Positions 16,933 to 23,973 are shown, numbered from the stretch's first letter. The stretch: DNA of 64,000 nucleotides from Glycomyces lechevalierae (GCF_027622945.1 NZ_JAPZVQ010000009.1:51102-115101), one strand, 5' to 3'. The notes: a model not told the origin generated them from the sequence alone. Numbers and translations are program-made.

Positions 16933-17298
16933 ATGAGTGTTGAGGGTCGGCGGTTCCGGCAAGCCTGGATCGATGGCGTTCGGAAGCACATGGAAGGCGA
17001 GCCGAAACCAGGCTATGTAGCGCCCTGGGAGGAGATGGGGCTATGGGAACAGCTCTCAGCGACGGCCGTCTATCAGCAGATTGCCGACTTCATTAAGACA
17101 AGCGAGGTTGCTACTGCCAAGCTCAGCCGAGAGGAGCGCGGCAGGTTCGTAAGCATCTGCTGGAACGGACAGGTCTTGAGGTTCTTCGAGGATCCGAAGC
17201 CCTCGTATCGGGCTCCCTGGGAAGACCTTCCCAAGTGGCAGCAGGAGACCAACTGTGACATCTTCGATGCCATCGAAGAGCAGGTAACCAAGTCATGA
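16933..17298 (+). CDS. Hypothetical protein with internal duplication
   Basis: 121 residues; ATG follows the TAG of the TPR regulator with no gap. It contains two copies of a module of about 42 residues: 12-54 (VRKHMEGEPKPGYVAPWEEM...LWEQL) and 77-118 (VLRFFEDPKPSYRAPWEDLP..WQQE), sharing PKPxYxAPWE, a following W-Q, and a terminal Ile/Val-rich helix. Such a repeat suggests a two-fold binding surface, perhaps for the partner regulator. No known domain recognised. Confidence 0.75.
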   Translation: MSVEGRRFRQAWIDGVRKHMEGEPKPGYVAPWEEMGLWEQLSATAVYQQIADFIKTSEVATAKLSREERGRFVSICWNGQVLRFFEDPKPSYRAPWEDLPKWQQETNCDIFDAIEEQVTKS

Positions 17299-17304
17299 GG
17301 CGGA

Positions 17305-17640
17305 GGGCTAGTCAGCCCGTAGGCGAATGACCTGCAAATACAGCAATAGCCGCCCGCAGGCGGCTAGTTGATCAACCAACTTTCAAACCAACGGCACGGT
17401 CACACCGTGCCAGTAGCTTGACTATCAATACTCGGCGGCTCCCTCAAAGGGCCGCCAATTGATTGGCTAACTATCAATCAGGCAGGCCGCGAGCCTGCCA
17501 TTGAATTATCAATCAATATGATATACCGGCCGCCTCAGCGGCCAGTCATAGTTAGTAGCTAACTATCCACCCGCCGAAGCTTAGAAGCGGGTGGCAAGAG
17601 TGGGAATCAATATCAATACGCGGGTCGCGTAGCGAGCCCG
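17305..17640. repeat. Array of nine inverted repeats with TATCAAT spacers
   Basis: Stems: 17305-17318 GGGCT/AGCCC; 17347-17366 TAGCCGCC/GGCGGCTA; 17393-17411 GGCACGGT/ACCGTGCC; 17434-17456 GGCGGC/GCCGCC; 17481-17499 GGCAGGC/GCCTGCC; 17528-17543 GGCCGC/GCGGCC; 17548-17566 ATAGTTAG/CTAACTAT; 17567-17594 CCACCCGC/GCGGGTGG; 17621-17640 CGGG.CGC/GCG.CCCG. All but the last two-part stem are perfect, and each has a different sequence. Spacers carry TATCAAT at 17423, 17472, 17507 and 17611. Confidence 0.85.
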
Positions 17641-17658
17641 TATATATGGGACCCATCT

Positions 17659-17808
17659 CCCCAATCCCCATAGCCGTTGACCTGCTGATATGCTCAGGCA
17701 TTGGGGGACTCTGGGACTTTTGTTTCCCCAACCTCAAGCCAACTGCCAGGGCAAACAGAAAACAGGGTTGGGAAAGCTAGAGAAATGCTCCCCCAACCTC
17801 CCCAACCC
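17659..17808. repeat. CCCCAA[CT]C iteron-like cluster
   Basis: Direct copies at 17659-17669 (CCCCAATCCCC), 17726-17734 (CCCCAACCT), 17791-17799 (CCCCAACCT) and 17800-17808 (CCCCAACCC); inverted copies at 17703 (TTGGGGGA region 17701-17708) and 17765-17773 (GGGTTGGGA). They lie between the hairpin array and the RepA-like gene's 3' end. Confidence 0.6.
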
Positions 17809-17817
17809 TTGGACCTG

Positions 17818-18768
17818 CTAGTTTGCGTCAAGCAGCCTTGCCACTGGGCCACCCGGCTTGAGCTTGTCGTACACAGTCGCCTTGTTCAGTCCGAAGTGCT
17901 TAGCGGCATTCTCTGCCTGCTGAGTCTTGTTTACGCTTCGACAGTTGGCCTTGATCCAGTTTGCAAGTTCCCTATTTTGGTCCAGCGTTTCAGGCTTCCG
18001 CTGCTGCGGAGCCGTCAGCACCTTGTAAACCGGCCGGTCAATTCCTCGCGGCATCTCAAGTTTGAGCTGTTCGCCTTCCGCGTAGTTACCGTCAACGAAC
18101 AGAGTCCGGCCGCTACCCTCGCGGTCTTTTGCGAGTGTCAGTCGGTGGCGTACATGCCGAACCAGGTTCGAGCTTCCCGAAGGGCCACGGTTAGCGACTG
18201 AGGCAGTCGTGTTGACCTTCTGCGAGTGATGGTTAACCACGACAACAGGGATGCCCGCCTGGGTGAACAGCCGCACACCAGCGAACGTCCGGTTCACGTC
18301 AGCGCCGCTGTTCTCATCTTCGATCATCTGCGTGACGTTGTCGACAATGACGAAATCAGATCCAGACTCCATTACGGCCTCAAACAAATCTCTCCAGTCT
18401 TCGTACTGAAGCAGCCCCTCAGCCGTGAACACGTTCAGATTGTCTCTGACTGACTCAGCAGCCCCAGGTCCGATCCTCGCTAGCCGTTCTGTGTACTCAA
18501 GGTGTGCGCGATCATCGGTGCCGATGATCGCAGGGCGATACATCCGGTTCGGCTTTCGTCCGAGGAAGGGCCTGCCGGTAGCCAACGAGAACGTCAGAGC
18601 AGCACAGAGCATGGATTTCCCAGCTTCTGACCGACCTGAGATACTGGTAGTGCCGTCTGAAATCAGCCCGTCAATGACCCAGACCGGCCGCGCCTCGCGC
18701 TCGGCTTCAATCTCGTCCCATGTCCAGCGACGGAACCGTTGCCGACGCTGCTCAATGATTTGACTCAA
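17818..18768 (-). CDS. RepA-like AAA/DnaB-type ATPase with C-terminal HTH
   Basis: 316 residues from a TTG start after AGAAGGAGAAATT. Walker A GRSEAGKS (residues 45-52), Walker B FVIVDNV (139-145), a VVVVNHHSQK sensor-like segment (175-184), then ANRGPSGSSNLVRHVRHRL: the plan of RecA-fold hexameric helicases of the AAA_25/RepA type. Residues about 285-310 (QAENAAKHFGLNKATVYDKLK) form a helix-turn-helix. It is likely the replication helicase or initiator of the excised element and lies beside the hairpin array. A DNA-partitioning or recombination role is an alternative. Confidence 0.8.
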   Translation of the reverse strand: MSQIIEQRRQRFRRWTWDEIEAEREARPVWVIDGLISDGTTSISGRSEAGKSMLCAALTFSLATGRPFLGRKPNRMYRPAIIGTDDRAHLEYTERLARIGPGAAESVRDNLNVFTAEGLLQYEDWRDLFEAVMESGSDFVIVDNVTQMIEDENSGADVNRTFAGVRLFTQAGIPVVVVNHHSQKVNTTASVANRGPSGSSNLVRHVRHRLTLAKDREGSGRTLFVDGNYAEGEQLKLEMPRGIDRPVYKVLTAPQQRKPETLDQNRELANWIKANCRSVNKTQQAENAAKHFGLNKATVYDKLKPGGPVARLLDAN

Positions 18769-18790
18769 AATTTCTCCTTCTAAAGTTGGC

Positions 18791-18819
18791 GAGAGGGGCC
18801 ACCAAACGTGGCCCCTCTC
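18791..18819 (-). terminator. Strong hairpin between 37-aa gene and RepA-like gene
   Basis: GAGAGGGGCCAC, loop of 5, GTGGCCCCTCTC: a 12-bp perfect stem 13 bp before the RepA-like ribosome-binding site and just after the upstream gene's stop. Without a U-tract it may act as an intra-operon attenuator limiting RepA-like expression. Confidence 0.6.
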
Positions 18820-18825
18820 AGGTGT

Positions 18826-18939
18826 CTAACTCAGTAGCTGTGTGGCTGCCTGAGCGACTTCAGATGCGGTCCCAATGATCATCAGGATCACGACGACTGC
18901 TGACATGTCCTTCATAGAAGGACGTTCCTTCCGAGCCAT
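18826..18939 (-). CDS. 37-aa single-pass membrane peptide
   Basis: MARKERPSMKDMSAVVVILM and 17 further residues: a basic N-terminus followed by one hydrophobic helix (about residues 13-32). ATG at 18939 follows AAAGGAGCCATCC, a much better start than the upstream in-frame ATG at 19029. It lies between the DUF2637 and RepA-like genes in the same orientation. Small membrane peptides next to DUF2637 or Spd-type proteins are common in actinomycete plasmids; a transfer or spread role is possible. Confidence 0.65.
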   Translation of the reverse strand: MARKERPSMKDMSAVVVILMIIGTASEVAQAATQLLS

Positions 18940-19127
18940 GGATGGCTCCTTTCGATCGGTGCAAGTTGACCCTGTTGCCAACCTTGCTCGGAAGTCAGTT
19001 GTAACTCGGAAATCTACATTTGGTGACACCGATGTGATTCTCAGCTACCTCACCGTTTAAACACTCTTTCTGAGACGAGACTCAGGCGTGAATCGCCATC
19101 AAGAAGGCCCTTCACGTGATCCAATTC

Positions 19128-19892
19128 TCACTCGCTGGAATTCGCTATATGTGCCAGGGCTGCAGCCATGCCGACCACTACGACTGGCACAGTCGAGATG
19201 AAAGCGGTGACCCACCAGGGGGCCGTTTCGATCCCTGCAGCGGCGAGCACGTGATACGCCACCTGACCTAGTCCGCCAATGCACAAGGCAACGATGCTCG
19301 ATACCTTGGCGAACCCGATTGCCTTCGGAGCTGCCCGACCGGACAGCCACACGTACATTGCGAACGCGGAATACGCTTCCACCCCGATCGGAAGGGCAAT
19401 CGCTGAGTTGATCGTGAATTCGTCAGCGATCCCCGGAAGCGGCTGGATCTCCCCGAATCCGGTCATTGCACCCAGCCCGACCCAGCCAGACCACACCGCG
19501 ACGAATGCGGAGATGTAGAGGACCCAAAGGGGCCAGATACGAACCCGCTTGCGTGCTGTCTGGTCTGGTGTCTCCTTCGCTGCGTGCCCAGTAGGGGCCG
19601 CAGGGGCTTGCGTGGGTCCCTCAGTAGGGGGCGGCTCTGTAGCTTCGGGAGAGACAGCCTCAGACGCTTTGACTGTCTCGTATTCCGTCTGGCCTGCCCT
19701 GTCCGGCTCTGCTGAGTCTCTGCGGAGCTCGTTGAGGTATTTCGAGACGGTTGGACGAGACGCAGGCACCTCAGCCCGCGTCAGGATGTTCATGATCTGC
19801 GCTGGCGTGGCTGTGTCGAGTCCGAGCGAATCGGCGACAAGGCGAACGCGCTCGCGGTGGTCTGCTGCTCTCTGCAGCGTGGCGTTACGCAC
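19128..19892 (-). CDS. DUF2637-type membrane protein with N-terminal HTH
   Basis: 254 residues from GTG (VRNATLQRAADHRERVRLVA). Residues about 15-55 form an HTH (TPAQIMNILTRAEVPASRPTVSKYLNELRR); a Pro/Glu/Thr-rich linker follows; then four membrane helices with PLPGIADEFTINSAIALPIGVEAYSAFAMYVWLSG, the DUF2637 core. The family occurs on actinobacterial plasmids, ICEs and phages; a role in transfer/spread is often assumed. The frame is open further upstream (ATG at 20006) but overlaps the preceding gene and lacks a ribosome-binding site. A 13-codon frame overlaps this start and may couple translation. Confidence 0.75.
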   Translation of the reverse strand: MRNATLQRAADHRERVRLVADSLGLDTATPAQIMNILTRAEVPASRPTVSKYLNELRRDSAEPDRAGQTEYETVKASEAVSPEATEPPPTEGPTQAPAAPTGHAAKETPDQTARKRVRIWPLWVLYISAFVAVWSGWVGLGAMTGFGEIQPLPGIADEFTINSAIALPIGVEAYSAFAMYVWLSGRAAPKAIGFAKVSSIVALCIGGLGQVAYHVLAAAGIETAPWWVTAFISTVPVVVVGMAAALAHIANSSE

Positions 19893-19926
19893 CAAGGCGC
19901 ACCGCCCGGTTAAGGTAGTTCTGCAT
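19885..19926 (-). CDS. Possible 13-aa leader peptide (MQNYLNRAVRLGA)
   Basis: An ATG with a good ribosome-binding site (CCGAGGAACC) opens a 13-codon frame whose TAA lies 2 bp beyond the GTG of the DUF2637 gene (GTGCGTAA). The GTG itself has no evident ribosome-binding site, so ribosomes terminating here could reinitiate on it. Its sequence has no attenuator-like amino-acid run. Moderately supported by signal placement only. Confidence 0.35.
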   Translation of the reverse strand: MQNYLNRAVRLGA

Positions 19927-19977
19927 GGTTCCTCGGTTTCGATCGGGGGACGGGTCGCAGGTGGCAGCCTGCGGCCC

Positions 19978-20304
19978 TTACTTGTTGTCGGCCTTGGTTT
20001 TTGCATCGCGGTAAAACCGCCAGTAGTCGAGATAGACGCGGTTCTTGGTGTCGAGTCCGACACCTGCAGGGGCGAGCGGCCAGCCGTTGGCCTGGTGTTC
20101 GACCTCTAGCAACATCAGGTCGATTTGCTCGCTGGTGAGGCTGAAAGGCTGGCGCGCAACGATCCTCACAGCCGCGCCGTCCGCGTCGTAGCACTTGGCG
20201 ACCACAGCCCCGGAAGGCTGAAACGTCACTTCCTTTTCGCTCTCAAGGCTGAGCAGCCAAGTAGCCAGCGCCAGTGCTTCGGCTTCCTTCTCTTCGTTGT
20301 TCAT
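19978..20304 (-). CDS. Hypothetical protein at element right end
   Basis: 108 residues: helical N-terminus (EEKEAEALALATWLLSLE), then FQPSGAVVAKCYDADGAAVRIVARQPFSLTSEQIDLMLLEVE and a basic tail ending YRFYRDAKTKADNK-like. ATG follows AAGGAGATGATCCCCC. It is the first gene of the leftward DUF2637/RepA-like unit, 51 bp upstream of the leader frame. Family not recognised. Confidence 0.7.
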   Translation of the reverse strand: MNNEEKEAEALALATWLLSLESEKEVTFQPSGAVVAKCYDADGAAVRIVARQPFSLTSEQIDLMLLEVEHQANGWPLAPAGVGLDTKNRVYLDYWRFYRDAKTKADNK

Positions 20305-20470
20305 GGGGGATCATCTCCTTGTCGGCCCCTCCCTGGGAGGGCGTTGGTTGTTCGCCTGCCCCGAGTGGGGTCAGGGATGAGGCAGCTTCGGGAGCTTGGT
20401 TACGCGTCTGGCGGAAGGTGCGGCTTCCCGACGTGGTATCTCCGTGGCCTGTGCTCACCCAAGGAGGTGA

Positions 20471-20503
20471 GTAATCTCAACAGTTTTAGCTGTGGATCTG
20501 GGT
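20471..20503 (+). other. attR of the integrative element
   Basis: Element half-site GTAATCTCAACAGTTTTAG (20471-20489), crossover CT (20490-20491), host half-site GTGGATCTGGGT (20492-20503). GTAATCTCAACA mirrors TGTTCAGATTAC of attL (11 of 12 complementary), which places the centre of attP at CT. The in-frame TAG at 20487-20489 belongs to the element. Confidence 0.8.
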
Positions 20504-20738
20504 GGCCCGGCATCTGGAGGACGACCTAGTCCCCGCGGCCGCAACGGTGGCCGGCTTCGCCGCCTACCGCTTCGGCAACGGCGTGCTCGCCTTGGAGGCC
20601 CTCGAACTCGCCTTGAAGGCGAGCCCGCACTACCGGCTCGCGCAAATGCTCATGGCCGCTTTGCAAGCCGGCATCCCGCCCGCCGCCCTGTCGAGGATCG
20701 GCTGCGGAGACCGAGAAGAAGCCGAGGTCAATGACTGA
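20497..20738 (+). pseudogene. DUF4192 gene, 3' fragment
   Basis: Continues the host frame interrupted at 9468: (LW)-IWVARHLEDDLVPAAATVAG..., ending GIPPAALSRIGCGDREEAEVND. The C-terminal helical region (GNGVLALEALELALKASPHYRLAQMLMAALQAGIPP) is the usual end of DUF4192 proteins. It now lacks its start; a GTG at 20502 exists but has no ribosome-binding site, so it is probably untranslated unless the element excises. Confidence 0.85.
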
Positions 20739-20764
20739 CGAACCCGGCCCCACCTGACGAACAT

Positions 20765-20896
20765 CCCACGGCCCCACGGCCCCACGGCCCCACGGCCCCA
20801 CGGCCCCACGGCCCCACGGCCCCACGGCCCCACGGCCCCACGGCCCCACGGCCCCACGGCCCCACGGCCCCACGGCCCCACGGCCCCACGGCCCCA
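20765..20896. repeat. 8-bp minisatellite, 16.5 copies of CCCACGGC
   Basis: An uninterrupted, perfect tandem array 132 bp long, between the DUF4192 remnant stop and the mobA-like gene. Because 8 is not a multiple of 3 it is unlikely to be coding. Copy number should be hypervariable by slippage. Confidence 0.95.
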
Positions 20897-21023
20897 ACCG
20901 ATGATCCACCGGACCCGACCCCGAACCCGTAAAGCGCAAAGGAGAAAGCATGGCCAACACCATCCGTAGGAAACCCGACGCGAACGACCTCGCAGCGGCA
21001 CCTCCCCAGCGCGGAGTGATCGC

Positions 21024-21029
21024 TACGCT
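21024..21029 (+). promoter_or_regulatory. -10 box TACGCT of mobA-like gene (leaderless)
   Basis: TACGCT followed by 6 nt (GAGAGC) and the ATG at 21036, with no ribosome-binding site. Same geometry as the integrase and cystathionine beta-synthase promoters in this window. Confidence 0.5.
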
Positions 21030-21035
21030 GAGAGC

Positions 21036-21650
21036 ATGGTTGAGCACCCGGGCGGCTTTGCCGCGATCATCCTCATCGGCGGCAAGGCACGGCGATTCAA
21101 CGGGCGTGCCAAGAGCGAACTGGTGGTCGCAGGTTCCACCATCCTCGAGCGGATGCTCGCGGCCACCGAGGGCGCGGCGTCCCGGGTCGTGGTGGGCACG
21201 CGGCCCCCCGAGGCCGGGCCCCTCCCGGAGGGGGTGCTCCAGGTCCTCGAGGATCCACCGGGCTCGGGCCCGGCCCGGTCGGTGCAGGCCGGTCTGGCAG
21301 CGGTGCCGGACGACTGCGACCGAGTCGCGATCCTCGGCGGCGACCTGCCTTTCCTGACCACCGAGGCACTGCGCCAGCTCCATCAGTACGCGAGCGAGGG
21401 CGGCCCGGAGCACGGAGCGCTGTTCTGCGACAACGCGGGACGAAGGCAGTGGCTGTGCGGCCTGTGGCCCGCTGAACCGGTCCGCCGAAACGCGGCCGAG
21501 GTCGAACCGGGAGCCCCCGCGAGGCTCTTGTTCGACGGCATCGACGTCGAGACCATCACCTGGGAGGACGAAAGTCCGCCCCCATGGTTCGACTGCGACA
21601 CACCAGAAGACCTCGCTCAGGCACGCACCTGGGCTGCGGATCTCAAATAA
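21036..21650 (+). CDS. MobA-like NTP transferase (molybdenum cofactor guanylyltransferase family)
   Basis: 204 residues, nucleotidyltransferase fold: AAIILIGGKARRFNGRAKSELVVAGSTILERML (residues 9-41 in part), the diphosphate-binding GG...R...K loop, then DRVAILGGDLPFL with the metal-binding GGDLP, and a C-terminal WFDCDTPEDLAQAR typical of MobA. It would attach GMP to molybdopterin in the cytoplasm. The glycine loop is less canonical than E. coli MobA, so another small-molecule nucleotidyltransferase is possible. Stands alone, with a G-rich tract after its stop. Confidence 0.75.
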   Translation: MVEHPGGFAAIILIGGKARRFNGRAKSELVVAGSTILERMLAATEGAASRVVVGTRPPEAGPLPEGVLQVLEDPPGSGPARSVQAGLAAVPDDCDRVAILGGDLPFLTTEALRQLHQYASEGGPEHGALFCDNAGRRQWLCGLWPAEPVRRNAAEVEPGAPARLLFDGIDVETITWEDESPPPWFDCDTPEDLAQARTWAADLK

Positions 21651-21655
21651 CAATC

Positions 21656-21687
21656 GGGGCGGGTGGGGTGGGGGCGGGGGGGGAGGG
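21656..21687 (+). other. G-rich tract with G-quadruplex potential
   Basis: Six G-runs of 3 to 8 separated by single bases within 32 nt immediately after the mobA-like stop. It meets the simple G3+N1-7 quadruplex rule on the plus strand and could act as an RNA 3' structure. Confidence 0.6.
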
Positions 21688-21796
21688 CCCCAAAGGCCTT
21701 CCGGTCAGGATCGGTTAATCAAGAAGATCGGCGGGACCACCCGCAAGAGGATCCCCCAAGCCCCTCCGCAGAAGCCAGACCGTCTGGACACGACAA

Positions 21797-21839
21797 AACC
21801 CGAGCGCGAAGCGCTCGGGTTGGGCCGCCTTTCGGCGGC
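21797..21839 (-). terminator. Rhomboid terminator
   Basis: AACCCGAGCGC-GAA-GCGCTCGGGTT, an 11-bp perfect stem followed on the minus strand by TTTTGTCG; a second hairpin GCCGCC-TTTC-GGCGGC adjoins the stop codon. Confidence 0.85.
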
Positions 21840-21840
21840 G

Positions 21841-22767
21841 TCAGACGATGTCGTACTGGTTGTCGAGCACGCCGGTCTGGAAGAACGTGATCGCGGCCAG
21901 CACCACCAGGAACAGCGCGAAGCCGACCCAGTGCAGCGACCGTCGCCGGCGCGGTGTGAACGTCAGGATCGCGCCGCAGATCGCGCCACCGACTAGGCCG
22001 CCCACGTGGCCCGCGAAGCTGAAGCCCATGACGAGCGTCAGGATCAGGTTGAGCCCGAGCAGGATGTAGATGCCCTGGTTGTCGCGCTTCATCTTGCGGT
22101 TGACGAGGATCAGCAGGCCGAAGAGCCCGTAGACCGCGCCGGAGGCGCCCGCGGTGAAGGTGTCGAACGAGAACAGGTACACCGCGACCGAACCGGCCAG
22201 GCCCGAAAGCAGATAGGCCGTGAGGTACCGCGCGGGGCCGAGGTCGCGTTCGAGGATCCGCCCGAGCATCCAGAGCACCACCATGTTGAACAGCAGGTGG
22301 ATGACCCCGAAATGCAGGAACATCGCGGTGAGCATGCGGAAGTAGCCGCCGGCCGCGATGACGGGTGCCGTGATGTGGAGACCGAACAGGTCCACGGTCA
22401 CGATGGGGTTGTATCCGGGGAGGAAGCCGATCTCCGCGCCGATCAGGTGGAGCGGCGTCAGGCCGGAGCTGGTCGTGGCGCCGATGTTGCCCGCGGAGAT
22501 GACCGCGAGCAGGAACACGGCGACGTTGAGGCCGATGAGCACCTTGGTGACGGTGCCCGCGGCGCCCGCGCGGGCGCCGCCGCCGAACGAGGAGCGCGCT
22601 TGGCGCATCGTCCGGCGGCCGGCGGCCACACAGTCAGGGCATTGGAACCCGACGGGAGCGTCGATGCGGCAGTCGGCGCAGATCGGCTTGTCGCAGCGGA
22701 CGCACCGCAGATACGTCTGGCGGTTCCGGTGGCGATAGCAGGTGGGGGCCGACTGCTCTTCGCTCAT
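21841..22767 (-). CDS. Rhomboid-family intramembrane serine protease
   Basis: 308 residues. Begins with a B-box-like zinc-binding segment (CYRHRNRQTYLRCVRCDKPICADC...CPDCVAAGR, residues about 9-47), then a multi-helix rhomboid core: HFGVIHLLFNMVVLWMLG, catalytic Ser in AGASGAVYGLFG, and catalytic His in FAGHVGGLVGG. Cleaves transmembrane substrates within the membrane; the substrate here is unknown. It lies 9 bp downstream of the cyclophilin gene and is probably co-transcribed with it, an order frequent near the origin in actinomycetes. Confidence 0.93.
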   Translation of the reverse strand: MSEEQSAPTCYRHRNRQTYLRCVRCDKPICADCRIDAPVGFQCPDCVAAGRRTMRQARSSFGGGARAGAAGTVTKVLIGLNVAVFLLAVISAGNIGATTSSGLTPLHLIGAEIGFLPGYNPIVTVDLFGLHITAPVIAAGGYFRMLTAMFLHFGVIHLLFNMVVLWMLGRILERDLGPARYLTAYLLSGLAGSVAVYLFSFDTFTAGASGAVYGLFGLLILVNRKMKRDNQGIYILLGLNLILTLVMGFSFAGHVGGLVGGAICGAILTFTPRRRRSLHWVGFALFLVVLAAITFFQTGVLDNQYDIV

Positions 22768-22776
22768 CGAGGCTCG

Positions 22777-23289
<513 letters not shown>

Positions 23290-23405
23290 GGCGTCTATGG
23301 TGCCAGACCGCCGAGGTTCGTCCAACTTTCTCCCCCGTTTCCCTCGACGGGTGTCACAGGCCGGGGCACGATGAGACCTACAGGCACCTAGAGGAGGCAT
23401 TCACG

Positions 23406-23777
23406 ATGGGCTTCAGCCGACATGCCACGACTCCGACCAAGGAGGCCGTGGACCATTTCACGCAGGGTGTGACCTCGTTCAAGAACGCGGGTTTCGCTGC
23501 GGCCAGAGGTACGAAGGAGGCGGCCGCTCCGCGAGTCAACGTCGTTCTGACGAAGGTCGGGCTCAGGAAGCCGCCGGCCCCGAAGTGGCCGTGGGTCCTG
23601 GGAGCGATCGGCGCGGGCCTCGCGCTCGGTGGCGTCGCGGCCTACGTGTGGTACCGGCAGCGGACCGAGTCGATCGGGGAGGCGCTCCTCGCGGACGAGC
23701 TCCTCGACGACTCAGAGCTCGACAACAACCGGAACCGGGCCCTCACCGAGGAGCTCGTCGACAGCGTCACGCGCTGA
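23406..23777 (+). CDS. Conserved small membrane protein (actinobacterial)
   Basis: 123 residues; ATG after AGAGGAGGCATTCACG. A polar, basic N-terminal half is followed by one membrane helix (WPWVLGAIGAGLALGGVAAYVWY, residues about 60-82, in two parts) and an acidic tail (LLADELLDDSELDNN). Divergent from the cyclophilin gene. Function not recognised; likely inner-membrane anchored with a cytoplasmic tail. Confidence 0.75.
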   Translation: MGFSRHATTPTKEAVDHFTQGVTSFKNAGFAAARGTKEAAAPRVNVVLTKVGLRKPPAPKWPWVLGAIGAGLALGGVAAYVWYRQRTESIGEALLADELLDDSELDNNRNRALTEELVDSVTR

Positions 23778-23926
23778 CGGCGCGCTCCGGGGGGAGTGCG
23801 CGGGACCGGGGCGAGGCCGCTACGGCTGAGCCGCGTGAAACGAATAAGGGGGGCACCGGTCGGCGACGACACCGGCCGGAAGCCCGTGTGCGGCCGCCAG
23901 GCGGGAACCGGCGGCGGCACGGCAGA

Positions 23927-23956
23927 TCGGGGATCCACGGCGACGTGGATCCCCGA
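23927..23956. repeat. 13-bp perfect hairpin with GCGA tetraloop
   Basis: TCGGGGATCCACG-GCGA-CGTGGATCCCCGA. GCGA is a GNRA-type loop, which favours RNA folding. Confidence 0.85.
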
Positions 23957-23973
23957 ACGCGTGTGCAGAGAAA

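Larger units (their letters stand above)
17299..17817. other. Candidate replication origin / structured control region of the element
   Basis: 519 bp without coding frames, markedly AT-richer between GC-rich stems. It contains nine consecutive inverted repeats (17305-17640), four TATCAAT direct repeats, then a cluster of CCCCAA[CT]C motifs. It ends at the stop codon of the RepA-like ATPase gene. Density of dyads and iterons beside a replication-type ATPase is the hallmark of plasmid and integrative-element origins; an oriT or structured RNA are alternatives. Confidence 0.65.
9462..20496. mobile_element. Integrative element (~11.0 kb) inserted in a DUF4192 gene
   Basis: Bounded by the direct repeat CTGTGGA and carrying a large serine integrase at its left end, reading inward. 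Inside are an XRE-led operon (14314 to 12566), two regulators of unknown targets, a RepA-like ATPase beside a hairpin/iteron array, a small TM protein and a DUF2637 protein. Base composition is visibly lower in GC than the flanks. No FtsK/TraB translocase, relaxase, terminase or capsid gene was recognised, so it looks like a replicating integrative element that is either mobilised by helpers or uses an unrecognised transfer system. Confidence 0.85.

Noticed and set aside
17305..17640. CRISPR array
   Set aside because: Stems differ in sequence, spacing is irregular, and the repeats are inverted rather than direct.
20243..20458. Leftward 71-codon frame near the element's right end
   Set aside because: Overlaps the well-supported 108-aa gene, low-complexity composition, no ribosome-binding site.
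9462..20496. Prophage
   Set aside because: No terminase, portal, capsid, tail or lysis genes were recognised.
20950..21357. Plus-strand frame MANTIRRKPDAND... with a good AAGGAG site
   Set aside because: The start signal is good, but the frame runs out of phase through 320 bp of the mobA-like gene; at most a short leader peptide. Not annotated as a gene.
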